Shown here: positions 23,477-31,327 of the stretch, piece by piece
How the letters are laid out: every line of letters starts with the position of its first letter
How positions within the stretch are numbered: position 1 is the stretch's first letter
Origin: Caryophanales bacterium UBA5632
Lineage (GTDB): Bacteria; Bacillota_I; Bacilli_A; Izemoplasmatales; Hujiaoplasmataceae
NCBI GenBank assembly: GCA_002421405.1
Contig: DIJY01000105.1
Span: forward strand, 1 to 33,714
Direction of reading: 5' to 3'
Length of the DNA: 33,714 bases
The notes under the pieces: generated by a model
What the model was told of the DNA's origin: nothing
The model's database searches: none
The model's input: the letters and a program-made list of their open reading frames with translations, nothing else
Translations under genes and position numbers: made by a program

Positions 23477-23806
23477 ATGTTAGAATTCAGTAAAGAAAAC
23501 CTTAATATTTGTCAAAATTTAATCGATACTCAGACCGTATTACTTGAATTCTATGCTAATTGGTGCGGAACATGTCGGAGTGTCTCAAGAATGTTACATC
23601 ATGTTGATAGCTTAAATGTTTTAAAAATTATTCGAATTGATATCGATCAACATAAAGATTTCATGAAAAAATATGAAATTCTCGGTGTTCCTGTTATCTT
23701 ACTACTTAATCAAGGAAAAGAAGTTATTCGATTGGGTGGATCAATCAATTTTGAAGAATTTAAGAATTGGATTCATCAAGTCGAAGAATTTAAAGAATTG
23801 TCGTGA
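23477..23806 (+). CDS. Thioredoxin-fold protein
   Basis: A 109-residue thioredoxin. The active site is YANWCGTCRS with Cys30 and Cys33, WCGTC instead of the canonical WCGPC; the change from Pro to Thr between the cysteines usually raises the redox potential and is found in some thioredoxin-like proteins. The cis-proline loop is present in ILGVPVILLLNQGK, and the C-terminal helix ends in EEFKELS. AGAGGGAT lies eight bases before ATG 23477, making this start better than TTG 23471. It is the second gene after mutS2 and could serve MsrA or ribonucleotide reductase, but a dedicated partner is not visible. A terminator overlaps its stop codon. Confidence 0.9.
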   Translation: MLEFSKENLNICQNLIDTQTVLLEFYANWCGTCRSVSRMLHHVDSLNVLKIIRIDIDQHKDFMKKYEILGVPVILLLNQGKEVIRLGGSINFEEFKNWIHQVEEFKELS

Positions 23807-23820
23807 GACGATTCTTTTTT
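23793..23820 (+). terminator. Terminator overlapping the thioredoxin stop codon
   Basis: AAGAATTGTC (23793-23802), loop GTGA, GACGATTCTT (23807-23816), then T-run to 23820. A 10 bp stem with one G-U pair. The loop is a GNRA-type GUGA and contains the TGA stop of the thioredoxin gene, so the last four codons form the left arm. Confidence 0.88.
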
Positions 23821-23854
23821 GGATGGAAAAAAACTTTATTCCATGCTTATTGTA

Positions 23855-23863
23855 TGGTATAAT
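23855..23863 (+). promoter_or_regulatory. Extended -10 promoter of truB-ribF
   Basis: TGGTATAAT (23855-23863) is a consensus extended -10. The -35 region (TTTATT, 23835-23840, 17 bp) is weak. It is 24 bases before the truB start and directly after the preceding terminator. Confidence 0.65.
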
Positions 23864-23887
23864 CTTTTTGTGATTTGAGGTGTGACG

Positions 23888-24760
23888 ATGGATGGAATCA
23901 TATTAGTCGATAAGCCTAAAGGTTGGACGAGCCATGATGTCGTTTCAAAATTAAGAAAACAACTAAATATCAAAAGAATCGGACATACCGGAACCTTAGA
24001 TCCGATGGCTACTGGGGTCTTGGTAGTCTGCCTCCGAAATGCAACAAAATTTGTTAAATATTTATCAGATCATGATAAAGAATATTTCGCTGAAGTAACC
24101 TTAGGAATTAGTACAAACACAGATGATATCACGGGTGAAATAACTGAAGAAACTCAAGTTACTCATCTTGATGTCGATGTTTTAGTAAACGCATTAAATT
24201 CATTTGTTGGAACAATCAAACAAGTTCCTCCTGTGGCATCCGCCATTAAAATAAATGGTAAAAGAGCTTATGAGTTTATTCATAAAAACCAAGAAGCTCC
24301 TATTATGACTCCAAGGGAAGTTACGATTCATGATATCAATTTAGTGAACGAACCTTCTTTCATTAACGAAAAATGTCGGTTTACTATCCATGTTGAATGC
24401 TCAAAAGGTACTTACATTCGTTCACTTGCGAGAGATATTGGGAATGCTTTAGATATTCCTGCCACTTTATCGAATTTAAGACGCACAAGAGTGGGTCAAT
24501 TTCTTGTTAAAGATGCCTTGCCGATTAACGATATAACAGTTGATCAACTTCAATTGATAAACCCAATTCATCATCTAGGATTTCAAGAAATCTCTATCGA
24601 CGATGAATATCTTTTTAAAGTTTCAAATGGTGCATTTTTGCCGCTTAATTTGTTCCCTACGACAAATGAAACAGTTGTTTGTAATCAACAAGGGACTGCA
24701 TTAGCGATATATACATATGATTCAACGAAAAATATTATGAGATTGTCGGTGTTATTATAA
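23888..24760 (+). CDS. truB: tRNA pseudouridine-55 synthase
   Basis: TruB makes the pseudouridine at position 55 of the T-loop in tRNAs. The 290-residue protein begins with MDGIILVDKPKGWTSHDVVS and has GHTGTLDPMATGVL, in which Asp38 is the catalytic nucleophile. KQVPPVASAIKINGKRAYE and the strand GTYIRSLARDIG are further TruB signatures. The C-terminal ~70 residues form a short PUA-like or degenerate domain. ATG 23888 is preferred to GTG 23882, because GAGGTG (23877-23882) overlaps the latter. It overlaps ribF by one base (TAATG). In Bacillus the same truB-ribF order is found, but preceded by rbfA and infB and followed by rpsO, none of which is here. Confidence 0.96.
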   Translation: MDGIILVDKPKGWTSHDVVSKLRKQLNIKRIGHTGTLDPMATGVLVVCLRNATKFVKYLSDHDKEYFAEVTLGISTNTDDITGEITEETQVTHLDVDVLVNALNSFVGTIKQVPPVASAIKINGKRAYEFIHKNQEAPIMTPREVTIHDINLVNEPSFINEKCRFTIHVECSKGTYIRSLARDIGNALDIPATLSNLRRTRVGQFLVKDALPINDITVDQLQLINPIHHLGFQEISIDDEYLFKVSNGAFLPLNLFPTTNETVVCNQQGTALAIYTYDSTKNIMRLSVLL

Positions 24761-25671
24761 TGGAAATACTTACTCTAAACTATAACGACTCGATTGCATT
24801 AAGTGATTTAGTCGTATCACTTGGATTCTTTGATGGCGTTCATGTTGCCCATCAAACGTTATTGAATAAAACATTAGAAATCGCCGCTAAGTCAAAAAAG
24901 AAATCGGCGATGATGACTTTTTCAACCCATGTTTTATCTTATATTCAAAACCAAGAGTTCAATCATTTGACCAACCTCGATGAAAAAGCGAAGATTGCTT
25001 CAAAAATGGGATTTGATTATTTATTTGTTTTTGAAGTAACAGACAACTTAATCAAGCTTGAACCAGAAATTTTCATCTCACGTTTCTTGGCATGTGCAAG
25101 TATCGTGGTCGTCGGATTTGATTTTACTTTTGGAAAGCATGGAAAAGGGAATGCAGAATTATTGAAATCATCAACGCTCTTTGAAACCATCGTCTTAGAT
25201 GAAATGATGTATGCTTCAGAAAAGATTGGTTCAACGCGCATTAGAGAAGCCTTATTATCGGGAGAAATTGAATTAGCCAATGAATTATTAGGCTATCGTT
25301 ATACTATTTCAGGTGAAGTTATCAAAGGCAGAGGTCGAGGTAAATACCTTGGTTTCCCAACCGCTAATATTGATTACGATGGGTATTTGCTTCCAAAAGC
25401 AGGCGTTTACGTTACCACCACAATCATTGATGGCATCGAATATGAATCCATGTCTAATGTAGGTGATAATCCTACTTTCGCGAATAAATTTGTTACTTTT
25501 GAAGTCAATATCTTTAAGTGGTCACATTCACTCTATGGAAAAACCGTTTCAATTGCTTTTGAAAAATACTTAAGAGATGAAATTAAATATGATTCAACCA
25601 GTGAATTGGTTGCTAGAATGCATATTGATGAAAAAGAAACACTCGAATTCTTTAAGAAAAAGAGGTCTTAA
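24760..25671 (+). CDS. ribF: Bifunctional riboflavin kinase/FAD synthetase
   Basis: RibF converts riboflavin to FMN and then to FAD. The N-terminal nucleotidyltransferase domain has LGFFDGVHVAH (residues 21-31, the xFDGVHxGH motif) and GFDFTFGKHGKG, where the standard FGxxxxG loop binds ATP, plus KIGSTRIREALLSGEI. The C-terminal kinase domain starts around 180 with GEVIKGRGRGKYLGFPTANI (the flavokinase GxxLGFPTAN motif, 198-203), then NVGDNPTF and FEVNIF. The 303-residue length is typical. The start overlaps the truB stop as TAATG and there is no strong ribosome site (only GGTG upstream), so translation is probably coupled to truB. It is followed one base later by a DUF697-like gene. Confidence 0.96.
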   Translation: MEILTLNYNDSIALSDLVVSLGFFDGVHVAHQTLLNKTLEIAAKSKKKSAMMTFSTHVLSYIQNQEFNHLTNLDEKAKIASKMGFDYLFVFEVTDNLIKLEPEIFISRFLACASIVVVGFDFTFGKHGKGNAELLKSSTLFETIVLDEMMYASEKIGSTRIREALLSGEIELANELLGYRYTISGEVIKGRGRGKYLGFPTANIDYDGYLLPKAGVYVTTTIIDGIEYESMSNVGDNPTFANKFVTFEVNIFKWSHSLYGKTVSIAFEKYLRDEIKYDSTSELVARMHIDEKETLEFFKKKRS

Positions 25672-25672
25672 T

Positions 25673-26587
25673 ATGAAAAAGATTAGTAAAACCTTTTGGA
25701 TTACACTAGGAATTGCTGCACTGTTTTTTATTATCATGCTTTTATTGTCAAGCGTATTGGATTTAGGAGAAAGAATTCGTTCTGTCAGTCCCTATCTCGA
25801 ATACGGATTTTATGGTTTTTCTGCAGTATTATTTATCTTACTAATCATAAGACCGATTTTTATTGTCGTTTTCTCGCCAACATTTTCGATTGATACACTC
25901 TTTGATGAAGAAACGAATGCGAGAAAGAATTTTCACATGTACAAAAAAGTTGCAAATAATCTTTTAGAAGAAGATTACTTGAAAGAAGAACAAAAAGAAG
26001 CTATTAAGACAGCGTTACCTGATTCGTTGATGTTAAAGTCGGTATTAGGGAAGATTTTTGATGAAACCATTAAAAAAGAGTTAAACAAAATCATCGTCGG
26101 TCACGCTGAAACTGTCTTTCTTTCAACTGCCATTAGTCAGAACGGAAGACTTGATTTAGCCGCCGTGTTAATTATCAATTTGCGACTCATTAAAGAATTA
26201 GTTGTAAAATGCGGCTTTAGACCTAGTTATGCGGCTTTAGGAAAACTGTCATTGAATGTTATGAGTTCCGCTCTTATTGCTGAATCGCTTGAAGGTATCG
26301 ACCTCAATGAATTATTTCCAGCGAAAGGATTACAAGCACTCAACGAAATACCTTTCTTAAAGATTTTAACTGGTTCCCTTGCTCAGGGGGTTGGAAATGC
26401 ATTACTTTGCCTAAGGGTAGGAATCATTTGCCGAAACTTCTTATTTATGAATCTTAAAGGCCAAACAAAAAAAGAATTACGGAAATTTGCTTTCGCAGAA
26501 GCGATTGTATTATTACCTAGTGTTCTTGTTGAATCAGTCAAAAGAATGCCTTCTAGATTGAAATCTATTTTTGAAAAATTCGTTTAG
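25673..26587 (+). CDS. DUF697/YcjF-like membrane protein
   Basis: The 304-residue protein has two N-terminal membrane segments (about 9-30 and 44-66), followed by a helical soluble region and the stretch TAISQNGRLDLAAVLIINLR that, with LIKELVVKCGFRPSYAALGKL, matches the DUF697 pattern seen in YcjF and related proteins. Function is unknown: YcjF in E. coli is stress-induced, and other relatives are paired with GTPases, none of which lies nearby. A further hydrophobic region lies near 225-255. AGAGGT before ATG 25673 and one base after the ribF stop place it in the truB-ribF unit; the long upstream frame opening at 25577 is inside ribF. The next gene, tig, has its own promoter. Confidence 0.72.
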   Translation: MKKISKTFWITLGIAALFFIIMLLLSSVLDLGERIRSVSPYLEYGFYGFSAVLFILLIIRPIFIVVFSPTFSIDTLFDEETNARKNFHMYKKVANNLLEEDYLKEEQKEAIKTALPDSLMLKSVLGKIFDETIKKELNKIIVGHAETVFLSTAISQNGRLDLAAVLIINLRLIKELVVKCGFRPSYAALGKLSLNVMSSALIAESLEGIDLNELFPAKGLQALNEIPFLKILTGSLAQGVGNALLCLRVGIICRNFLFMNLKGQTKKELRKFAFAEAIVLLPSVLVESVKRMPSRLKSIFEKFV

Positions 26588-26599
26588 AGTTCAAAAAGA

Positions 26600-26628
26600 T
26601 TGATTTAAGGCAAGTGATTTGTTATAAT
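26600..26628 (+). promoter_or_regulatory. tig promoter
   Basis: TTGATT (26600-26605), 17 bp spacer, TATAAT (26623-26628), with a TGT extension directly before the -10. A strong sigma-A promoter, suitable for an abundant chaperone. It lies in the 73-base gap after the DUF697-like gene. Confidence 0.87.
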
Positions 26629-26660
26629 AAAACAGCGATTAAATTCTATGGAGGATACAA

Positions 26661-27956
26661 ATGATAATTGACAAACTTAGCGGGTCAAAGGTACGCTTTG
26701 AAGTGACCGTGACCAAAGAGCTTTTTGAACATGCACTCGATCACGCTTTCGAGGAAGTCAATCAAAAAGTAGAAATCAAAGGCTTTCGTAAAGGCCATGC
26801 ACCCAGAAGTGTATATGAAGCTAAATACGGTGTAGAATCTTTATTTGAAGAAGCAATCAACCACGCAATGCAAGATACTTATTACGATGCAGTAGTTGAA
26901 AACAATCTTTCTGTTGTAGCACAACCAAAAATCAACTTAGATTTTAACAAAGTAAAACGCGGAGAAGACTTTACTTATGAAGTCGTTGTTGCTGTTAAGC
27001 CTGAGATTCAACTTGGAGAATATTTAGGGCTTGAAGTTAAAAAATCTCATGATGTTGCAACTGATGAAGAAATCGAAGCAGCAATGAGCAAAGAATTAGA
27101 AAAAAATGCTGAGATGGTTTTAAAAGAAACAGGCGCACTCGAAGTTACCGATACAGCCGTTTTTGATTTTTCTGGTTCTGTTGATGGTGTCAAATTTGAG
27201 GGTGGAACCTCTGAAAATTATGAACTCGTTATCGGCTCTGGTCAATTTATTCCGGGATTTGAAGAACAAATGATTGGAATGACTCCAGAATCGGAGAAAA
27301 ATGTTGTTGTGACATTCCCTAAGGATTATCATGAGGCTTCACTTGCCGGCAAAGAAGCAATTTTCGCTGTAAAATTACACGAAATCAAACAACGTGTTGT
27401 TCCAACAATCTCAAATGATTTTGTGATGGGACTTGATTTAGAAAACGTCACCACCGTTGATGAATATAAAGCTCACATCAAAGCAGACCTCGAGAAAGGC
27501 AAAGCAGAACGAAACGTTAGTGAAGCGACGAATAAAGTTGTTGAATTAGCAACGGCGAATGCCACTTTTGAAGTTCCTGAAGAAATGATTAAAGAAGAAT
27601 CAGCAAGAATTCATGAAACGACTGAAAAACAAATTAAACAATATGGCTTAGATTTTGACATGTATTTGCAATATATGGGAAAAACAAAAGAAGTTTACGA
27701 TGCTGACCTTTTAGCACAAGCGACGAGAACGATTCGTTCTCAACTCGTTGTCGAAGCCATCGGAAAAAAAGAAAACTTAACGGCTACCAAAGAAGAGATT
27801 CAAGAAAAATATCTTGAAATCGTTGAACAATATAAGAGCCAAAACGTTACATTAGAACAAGCTCAAGCTGCCATCCCTGAAACTGCAGTTATTGATGAAA
27901 TCGTCTTCAAAAAAGCGATTGATTTATTGGTTCAAAATATTAAATTTGTCAAGTAA
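26661..27956 (+). CDS. tig: Trigger factor, ribosome-associated chaperone
   Basis: Trigger factor binds the ribosome exit site and assists folding of nascent chains; it also has peptidyl-prolyl isomerase activity. The 431-residue length matches. The N-terminal ribosome-binding domain has the signature GFRKGHAPRS (41-50). The FKBP-type isomerase domain lies around 155-245 (DTAVFDFSGSVDGVKFEGG, then FIPGFEEQMIGM). The C-terminal half is helical with the expected arm region. TGGAGG precedes ATG 26661. It is transcribed from its own strong promoter and ended by a strong hairpin, so it is separate from lon even though the two are adjacent. clpX, which lies between them in Bacilli, is absent. Confidence 0.97.
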   Translation: MIIDKLSGSKVRFEVTVTKELFEHALDHAFEEVNQKVEIKGFRKGHAPRSVYEAKYGVESLFEEAINHAMQDTYYDAVVENNLSVVAQPKINLDFNKVKRGEDFTYEVVVAVKPEIQLGEYLGLEVKKSHDVATDEEIEAAMSKELEKNAEMVLKETGALEVTDTAVFDFSGSVDGVKFEGGTSENYELVIGSGQFIPGFEEQMIGMTPESEKNVVVTFPKDYHEASLAGKEAIFAVKLHEIKQRVVPTISNDFVMGLDLENVTTVDEYKAHIKADLEKGKAERNVSEATNKVVELATANATFEVPEEMIKEESARIHETTEKQIKQYGLDFDMYLQYMGKTKEVYDADLLAQATRTIRSQLVVEAIGKKENLTATKEEIQEKYLEIVEQYKSQNVTLEQAQAAIPETAVIDEIVFKKAIDLLVQNIKFVK

Positions 27957-27970
27957 TAACACAAACAAAT

Positions 27971-28003
27971 GAATTCTTGGGTCATTCACCTAGGAATTCT
28001 TTT
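27971..28003 (+). terminator. tig terminator
   Basis: GAATTCTTGGGT (27971-27982), loop CATTC, ACCTAGGAATTC (27988-27999), then TTTTCTTT. A 12 bp stem with two G-U pairs. It lies 15 bases after the stop. Confidence 0.85.
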
Positions 28004-28023
28004 CTTTACTGATTGCATTTGTT

Positions 28024-28051
28024 TTGTTTGTTCATTGATTTATGATAAAAT
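28024..28051 (+). promoter_or_regulatory. Candidate lon promoter
   Basis: TTGTTT (28024-28029), 16 bp spacer, TAAAAT (28046-28051), moderate matches. It lies downstream of the tig terminator. About 84 bases separate it from the lon start; I saw no CIRCE or CtsR-type site there. Confidence 0.45.
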
Positions 28052-28135
28052 ATTTACAAGAGACTTAACATAAAACCTTCACACGTTTTTGTTATTATCT
28101 TTATAGACTTATTGATGATACAAGAGGTGATATCA

Positions 28136-30457
28136 ATGTATGATCCAACAAAGATTTTTAATGATCGCCTACCCGCCGTTCCGGTAAGAGGCGTTATTTT
28201 TCTTCCCAATTCTGATGTTCGGGTTGAAGTCGGACGTGATTTCTCAAAAAATGCTGTCTTTGAATCTGAATCGAATCGCGATGGATATGTCGTATTATTG
28301 TTTCAACAAAATCCTGAAATTATCGAACCTGAATTCGCTGATATTATTGAAGTCGGATTACTCGCTAGAATAAGTGTCAAAATCAAATTGCCGAATGGAA
28401 ACTTTAAAATCAAATTTGAACCAATTTCACGGGTTCAAATCAATGATTTAATTACAAAAGATCCTTTCTATCTTGTCGATTTTACATCGATTGTTTTACG
28501 TCCGGAAAATTTGGATGAAGAACAAGTACTACTCAAGATGGTCACAAAAGAAATCGTTGAAAATGCAGCGTATCTTTTCCGCGATTCAAAAAAAGTCCTT
28601 GATTCAATGCAAGGCGGTATTACTAGTGATAAATTATGCGATATGATTGCTTCTGAACTTCGTATCTCAGAAAATGAACGGACGAAGTATTTAGTGACGA
28701 TCTCTATCAATACGCGGCTACAATATTTACTAGAAGATATCGAAAAGGAAAAACAACTTCAATCAATCGAATCGAAAATTAATGAGTCGGTGCGAAAGTC
28801 AGCCGATCAAAACCAAAAAGAATATTATTTGCGTGAAAAAATGCGTGCCATCCAAGAAGAATTAGGTGACTCTAAACAAGATGATGTTACCAAACTCATG
28901 GAAGGTATTGAAAATTCTGATATGCCAAAAGAAGTTAAAGAAAAGGCATTGAAAGAATTAAAAAGATATGAATATCTCTCTGCAAATTCCAGTGAAAGTA
29001 ATGTAGTAAGAACTTATCTCGAAACATTGATTAGCATTCCTTGGCAAAAAACAACCACAGATGAAAAAGATATCAATGTCGCAATTGATAAGTTAGAGCA
29101 AGCGCATTATGGCTTAGAAAAAGTAAAAGAACGTATTATTGAATACTTGTCAGTCAAAATGCTCACTGGAAAAAATCCACAAACAATTCTTTGTTTATAT
29201 GGCCCTCCTGGTGTTGGTAAAACATCATTAGCGAAGTCAATCGCGAATGCATTAAACCGCAAATTTGTGAAAACATCTTTAGGGGGTGTCCGCGATGAAG
29301 CCGAAATAAGAGGACACCGAAGAACCTATGTCGGGGCCTTACCGGGTAGAATTATCAACGGAATGATTAAAGCTGAAGTATCGAACCCCGTTTTCTTAAT
29401 CGATGAAATTGATAAATTGACTTATGATGATCGAAACGATCCGTCATCTGCACTTTTAGAAGTCCTTGACCCAGAACAAAATCAATTCTTCAGTGATCAT
29501 TATGTTGAAGAAAACTACGACTTATCGAAAGTCATTTTCATTGCGACTGCGAACTACTTAGAAAATGTTCCGGCACCGCTTCGTGACCGCATGGAGATTA
29601 TTGAATTGTCTTCTTATACTGAAATTGAAAAATTCCATATCTCGAAGCGATTCCTAATTAACAAACAAATCGACTCTCACGGACTTGATCGCGATAAAGT
29701 CATCTTTTCTGATGATGCAATCCGCGCGATAATCAAAGACTATACCCGTGAAGCTGGCGTTAGACAACTTGAGCGGTTATTTGGTTCTATCGTCCGAAAA
29801 GTGATTAAAGATATTTTAGTGAATAAACTTGATAAAGTTCATATTGAAGCAAAAGATCTAGTCAATTATCTCGGAAAACCAATCTTCCATAATAATCAAG
29901 TTCAAAAAGAAGACATGGTTGGTGTGGTCACAGGTTTAGCTTATACCATTGCCGGTGGAGATACTTTAGACGTTGAAGCGACCTATTATGAAGGTAAGAC
30001 AAGCATGATTTCGACCGGTAATCTTGGCAATGTCATGAAAGAATCAGCGATGGCGGCACTCAGTTTCGTTAGAACGAATGCTACACAATTAGGAATTGAT
30101 CCTAAAATTTTCGATAAATCAGATATTCATATCCATGTTCCTGAAGGTGCGATTCCCAAAGATGGACCGTCTGCAGGAGTGACGATTGCGACAGCACTTG
30201 TCTCGGTTTTATCGAATCGAAAAGTCGACCGTTTTACTGGCATGACGGGTGAAATCACCTTAAAAGGTCGGGTATTACCCATCGGTGGTTTAAAAGAAAA
30301 GGCGATTGCGGCTGCTCGCAGCGGATTAAAACAAATCATTATCCCCCGTGGAAACGAAAAAGATGTCGATGACATTCCAAAAGAAGTTAGGGATGTATTG
30401 AAAATTGATTTCGCTGAAACCATTGATGATGTATTGAAATATGCGCTAAAATCATAA
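28136..30457 (+). CDS. lon: ATP-dependent protease Lon
   Basis: Lon degrades misfolded and regulatory proteins in the cytosol as a hexamer. The 773 residues contain the N-terminal substrate domain (LPAVPVRGVIFLPN from residue 11), a coiled-coil region near 190-260 (YYLREKMRAIQEELGD), the AAA+ module with Walker A GPPGVGKTS (356-364) and Walker B VFLIDEIDKL, and the S16 protease domain with the catalytic dyad Ser679 in PKDGPSAGVT and Lys720 in GGLKEKAIAA. All key residues are intact. TTG 28112 opens the frame, but ATG 28136 is used: AAGAGGTGA lies six bases before it and MYDPTKIFNDRLP is a usual beginning. It is followed by a perfect terminator and is therefore a single-gene unit. Confidence 0.97.
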   Translation: MYDPTKIFNDRLPAVPVRGVIFLPNSDVRVEVGRDFSKNAVFESESNRDGYVVLLFQQNPEIIEPEFADIIEVGLLARISVKIKLPNGNFKIKFEPISRVQINDLITKDPFYLVDFTSIVLRPENLDEEQVLLKMVTKEIVENAAYLFRDSKKVLDSMQGGITSDKLCDMIASELRISENERTKYLVTISINTRLQYLLEDIEKEKQLQSIESKINESVRKSADQNQKEYYLREKMRAIQEELGDSKQDDVTKLMEGIENSDMPKEVKEKALKELKRYEYLSANSSESNVVRTYLETLISIPWQKTTTDEKDINVAIDKLEQAHYGLEKVKERIIEYLSVKMLTGKNPQTILCLYGPPGVGKTSLAKSIANALNRKFVKTSLGGVRDEAEIRGHRRTYVGALPGRIINGMIKAEVSNPVFLIDEIDKLTYDDRNDPSSALLEVLDPEQNQFFSDHYVEENYDLSKVIFIATANYLENVPAPLRDRMEIIELSSYTEIEKFHISKRFLINKQIDSHGLDRDKVIFSDDAIRAIIKDYTREAGVRQLERLFGSIVRKVIKDILVNKLDKVHIEAKDLVNYLGKPIFHNNQVQKEDMVGVVTGLAYTIAGGDTLDVEATYYEGKTSMISTGNLGNVMKESAMAALSFVRTNATQLGIDPKIFDKSDIHIHVPEGAIPKDGPSAGVTIATALVSVLSNRKVDRFTGMTGEITLKGRVLPIGGLKEKAIAAARSGLKQIIIPRGNEKDVDDIPKEVRDVLKIDFAETIDDVLKYALKS

Positions 30458-30461
30458 TCTT

Positions 30462-30486
30462 TGCCATCCTTTGGATGGCATTTTTT
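30462..30486 (+). terminator. lon terminator
   Basis: TGCCATCC (30462-30469), loop TTT, GGATGGCA (30473-30480), then six T residues. A perfect 8 bp stem just after the lon stop. Confidence 0.92.
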
Positions 30487-30487
30487 C

Positions 30488-30516
30488 TTGTTTTAATGAG
30501 GGTTGCCATATATAAT
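30488..30516 (+). promoter_or_regulatory. Promoter of the hydrolase-flavoprotein-Nudix unit
   Basis: TTGTTT (30488-30493), 17 bp spacer, TATAAT (30511-30516). The -35 begins two bases after the lon terminator T-run. The next start is at 30571. Confidence 0.75.
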
Positions 30517-30570
30517 AGAGAAGAAAGCTTTTTATTTTGAAATCAAAATTGTGAATGGTGGGGTCTCTAA

Positions 30571-31305
30571 ATGAATCAAACAAAAAAGATATTGAATCAT
30601 ATTCCTCTCATTGAGTATGCATCAGAAACAATAACCCCTATCGGTGTATTCTTTTTGATTCATGGACATACCTGTTCTAAAGATCCGATGTTCTTCGGTT
30701 CGTTTCCTCAAAAGCTGACAGAAATGGGTTATGTCGTCGTTGCCATCGATGCTTATAAACACGGAGAAAGAATCGAAGAGCCGTATCTCAGTGGCTTTGA
30801 TTATGAAAAAACAATGGCGATGCTTGATGTGATTCAAAGGACATGTATCGATTTGAAAAATCTATATATTAATCATTATCAACATATTGGTGGGAAACTT
30901 GGATTTTTAGGGATATCGATGGGCGGACATATTGTCTTTCAAATGCCGAAATACATTCAAAAAATCGACTTTTTAATACCGATTATCGGTGCTCCTGATT
31001 TAAAAAGACACTATGTTGAGATGAAGTCTAACTTGTTAGGTGAAGAAAAAATGAATCAACTATCGACATTGCTAACTCTGTTATCGACGGATGATTCCCT
31101 CTATGATAAAGAAACGCTGATGCTTATTTTAGAAGGTAAAAACGATACAATTGTTTCATACAAAAACGCTGATGATTTTTATCAAAGAATGAAAAGTAAA
31201 AACTATCCAAATATTGAATATATAGATTTTCCGGTTGGCCATGAAGTAACCGCTGAGATGGAAAATTTCGTGTTCAATTTTATATTGAAACACTCTATGA
31301 TATAA
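30571..31305 (+). CDS. Alpha/beta hydrolase, probable esterase
   Basis: A 244-residue single-domain hydrolase of the dienelactone-hydrolase/YtmA-like type. The oxyanion region is FFLIHGHTCSKDP (HG at 31-32), the nucleophile Ser116 sits in LGISMGGH (GxSxGG), and the likely acid and base are Asp192 (LEGKNDTIV) and His224 (FPVGHEVTAEM). All three are in the expected order and spacing. Substrate cannot be read from sequence. There is no signal peptide, so it acts in the cytosol. The ribosome site is GGTGGGG, some distance upstream. It precedes the flavoprotein gene by 22 bases, so the two are probably co-transcribed, although a functional link is not obvious. Confidence 0.88.
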   Translation: MNQTKKILNHIPLIEYASETITPIGVFFLIHGHTCSKDPMFFGSFPQKLTEMGYVVVAIDAYKHGERIEEPYLSGFDYEKTMAMLDVIQRTCIDLKNLYINHYQHIGGKLGFLGISMGGHIVFQMPKYIQKIDFLIPIIGAPDLKRHYVEMKSNLLGEEKMNQLSTLLTLLSTDDSLYDKETLMLILEGKNDTIVSYKNADDFYQRMKSKNYPNIEYIDFPVGHEVTAEMENFVFNFILKHSMI

Positions 31306-31327
31306 TTTTTACTGGGAGGGATATCTT

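Noticed and set aside
28004..28135. Heat-shock operators (CIRCE or CtsR box) upstream of lon
   Set aside because: No inverted TTAGCACTC/GAGTGCTAA and no GGTCAAA direct repeat was found.
30127..30423. Minus-strand frame of 98 codons inside lon
   Set aside because: Mirror of the conserved S16 domain; the plus frame holds the catalytic residues.
30501..30516. TTGCCA next to TATAAT before the hydrolase gene as a -35/-10 pair
   Set aside because: Only three or four bases apart; the TTGTTT at 30488 with a 17 bp spacer is the proper partner.
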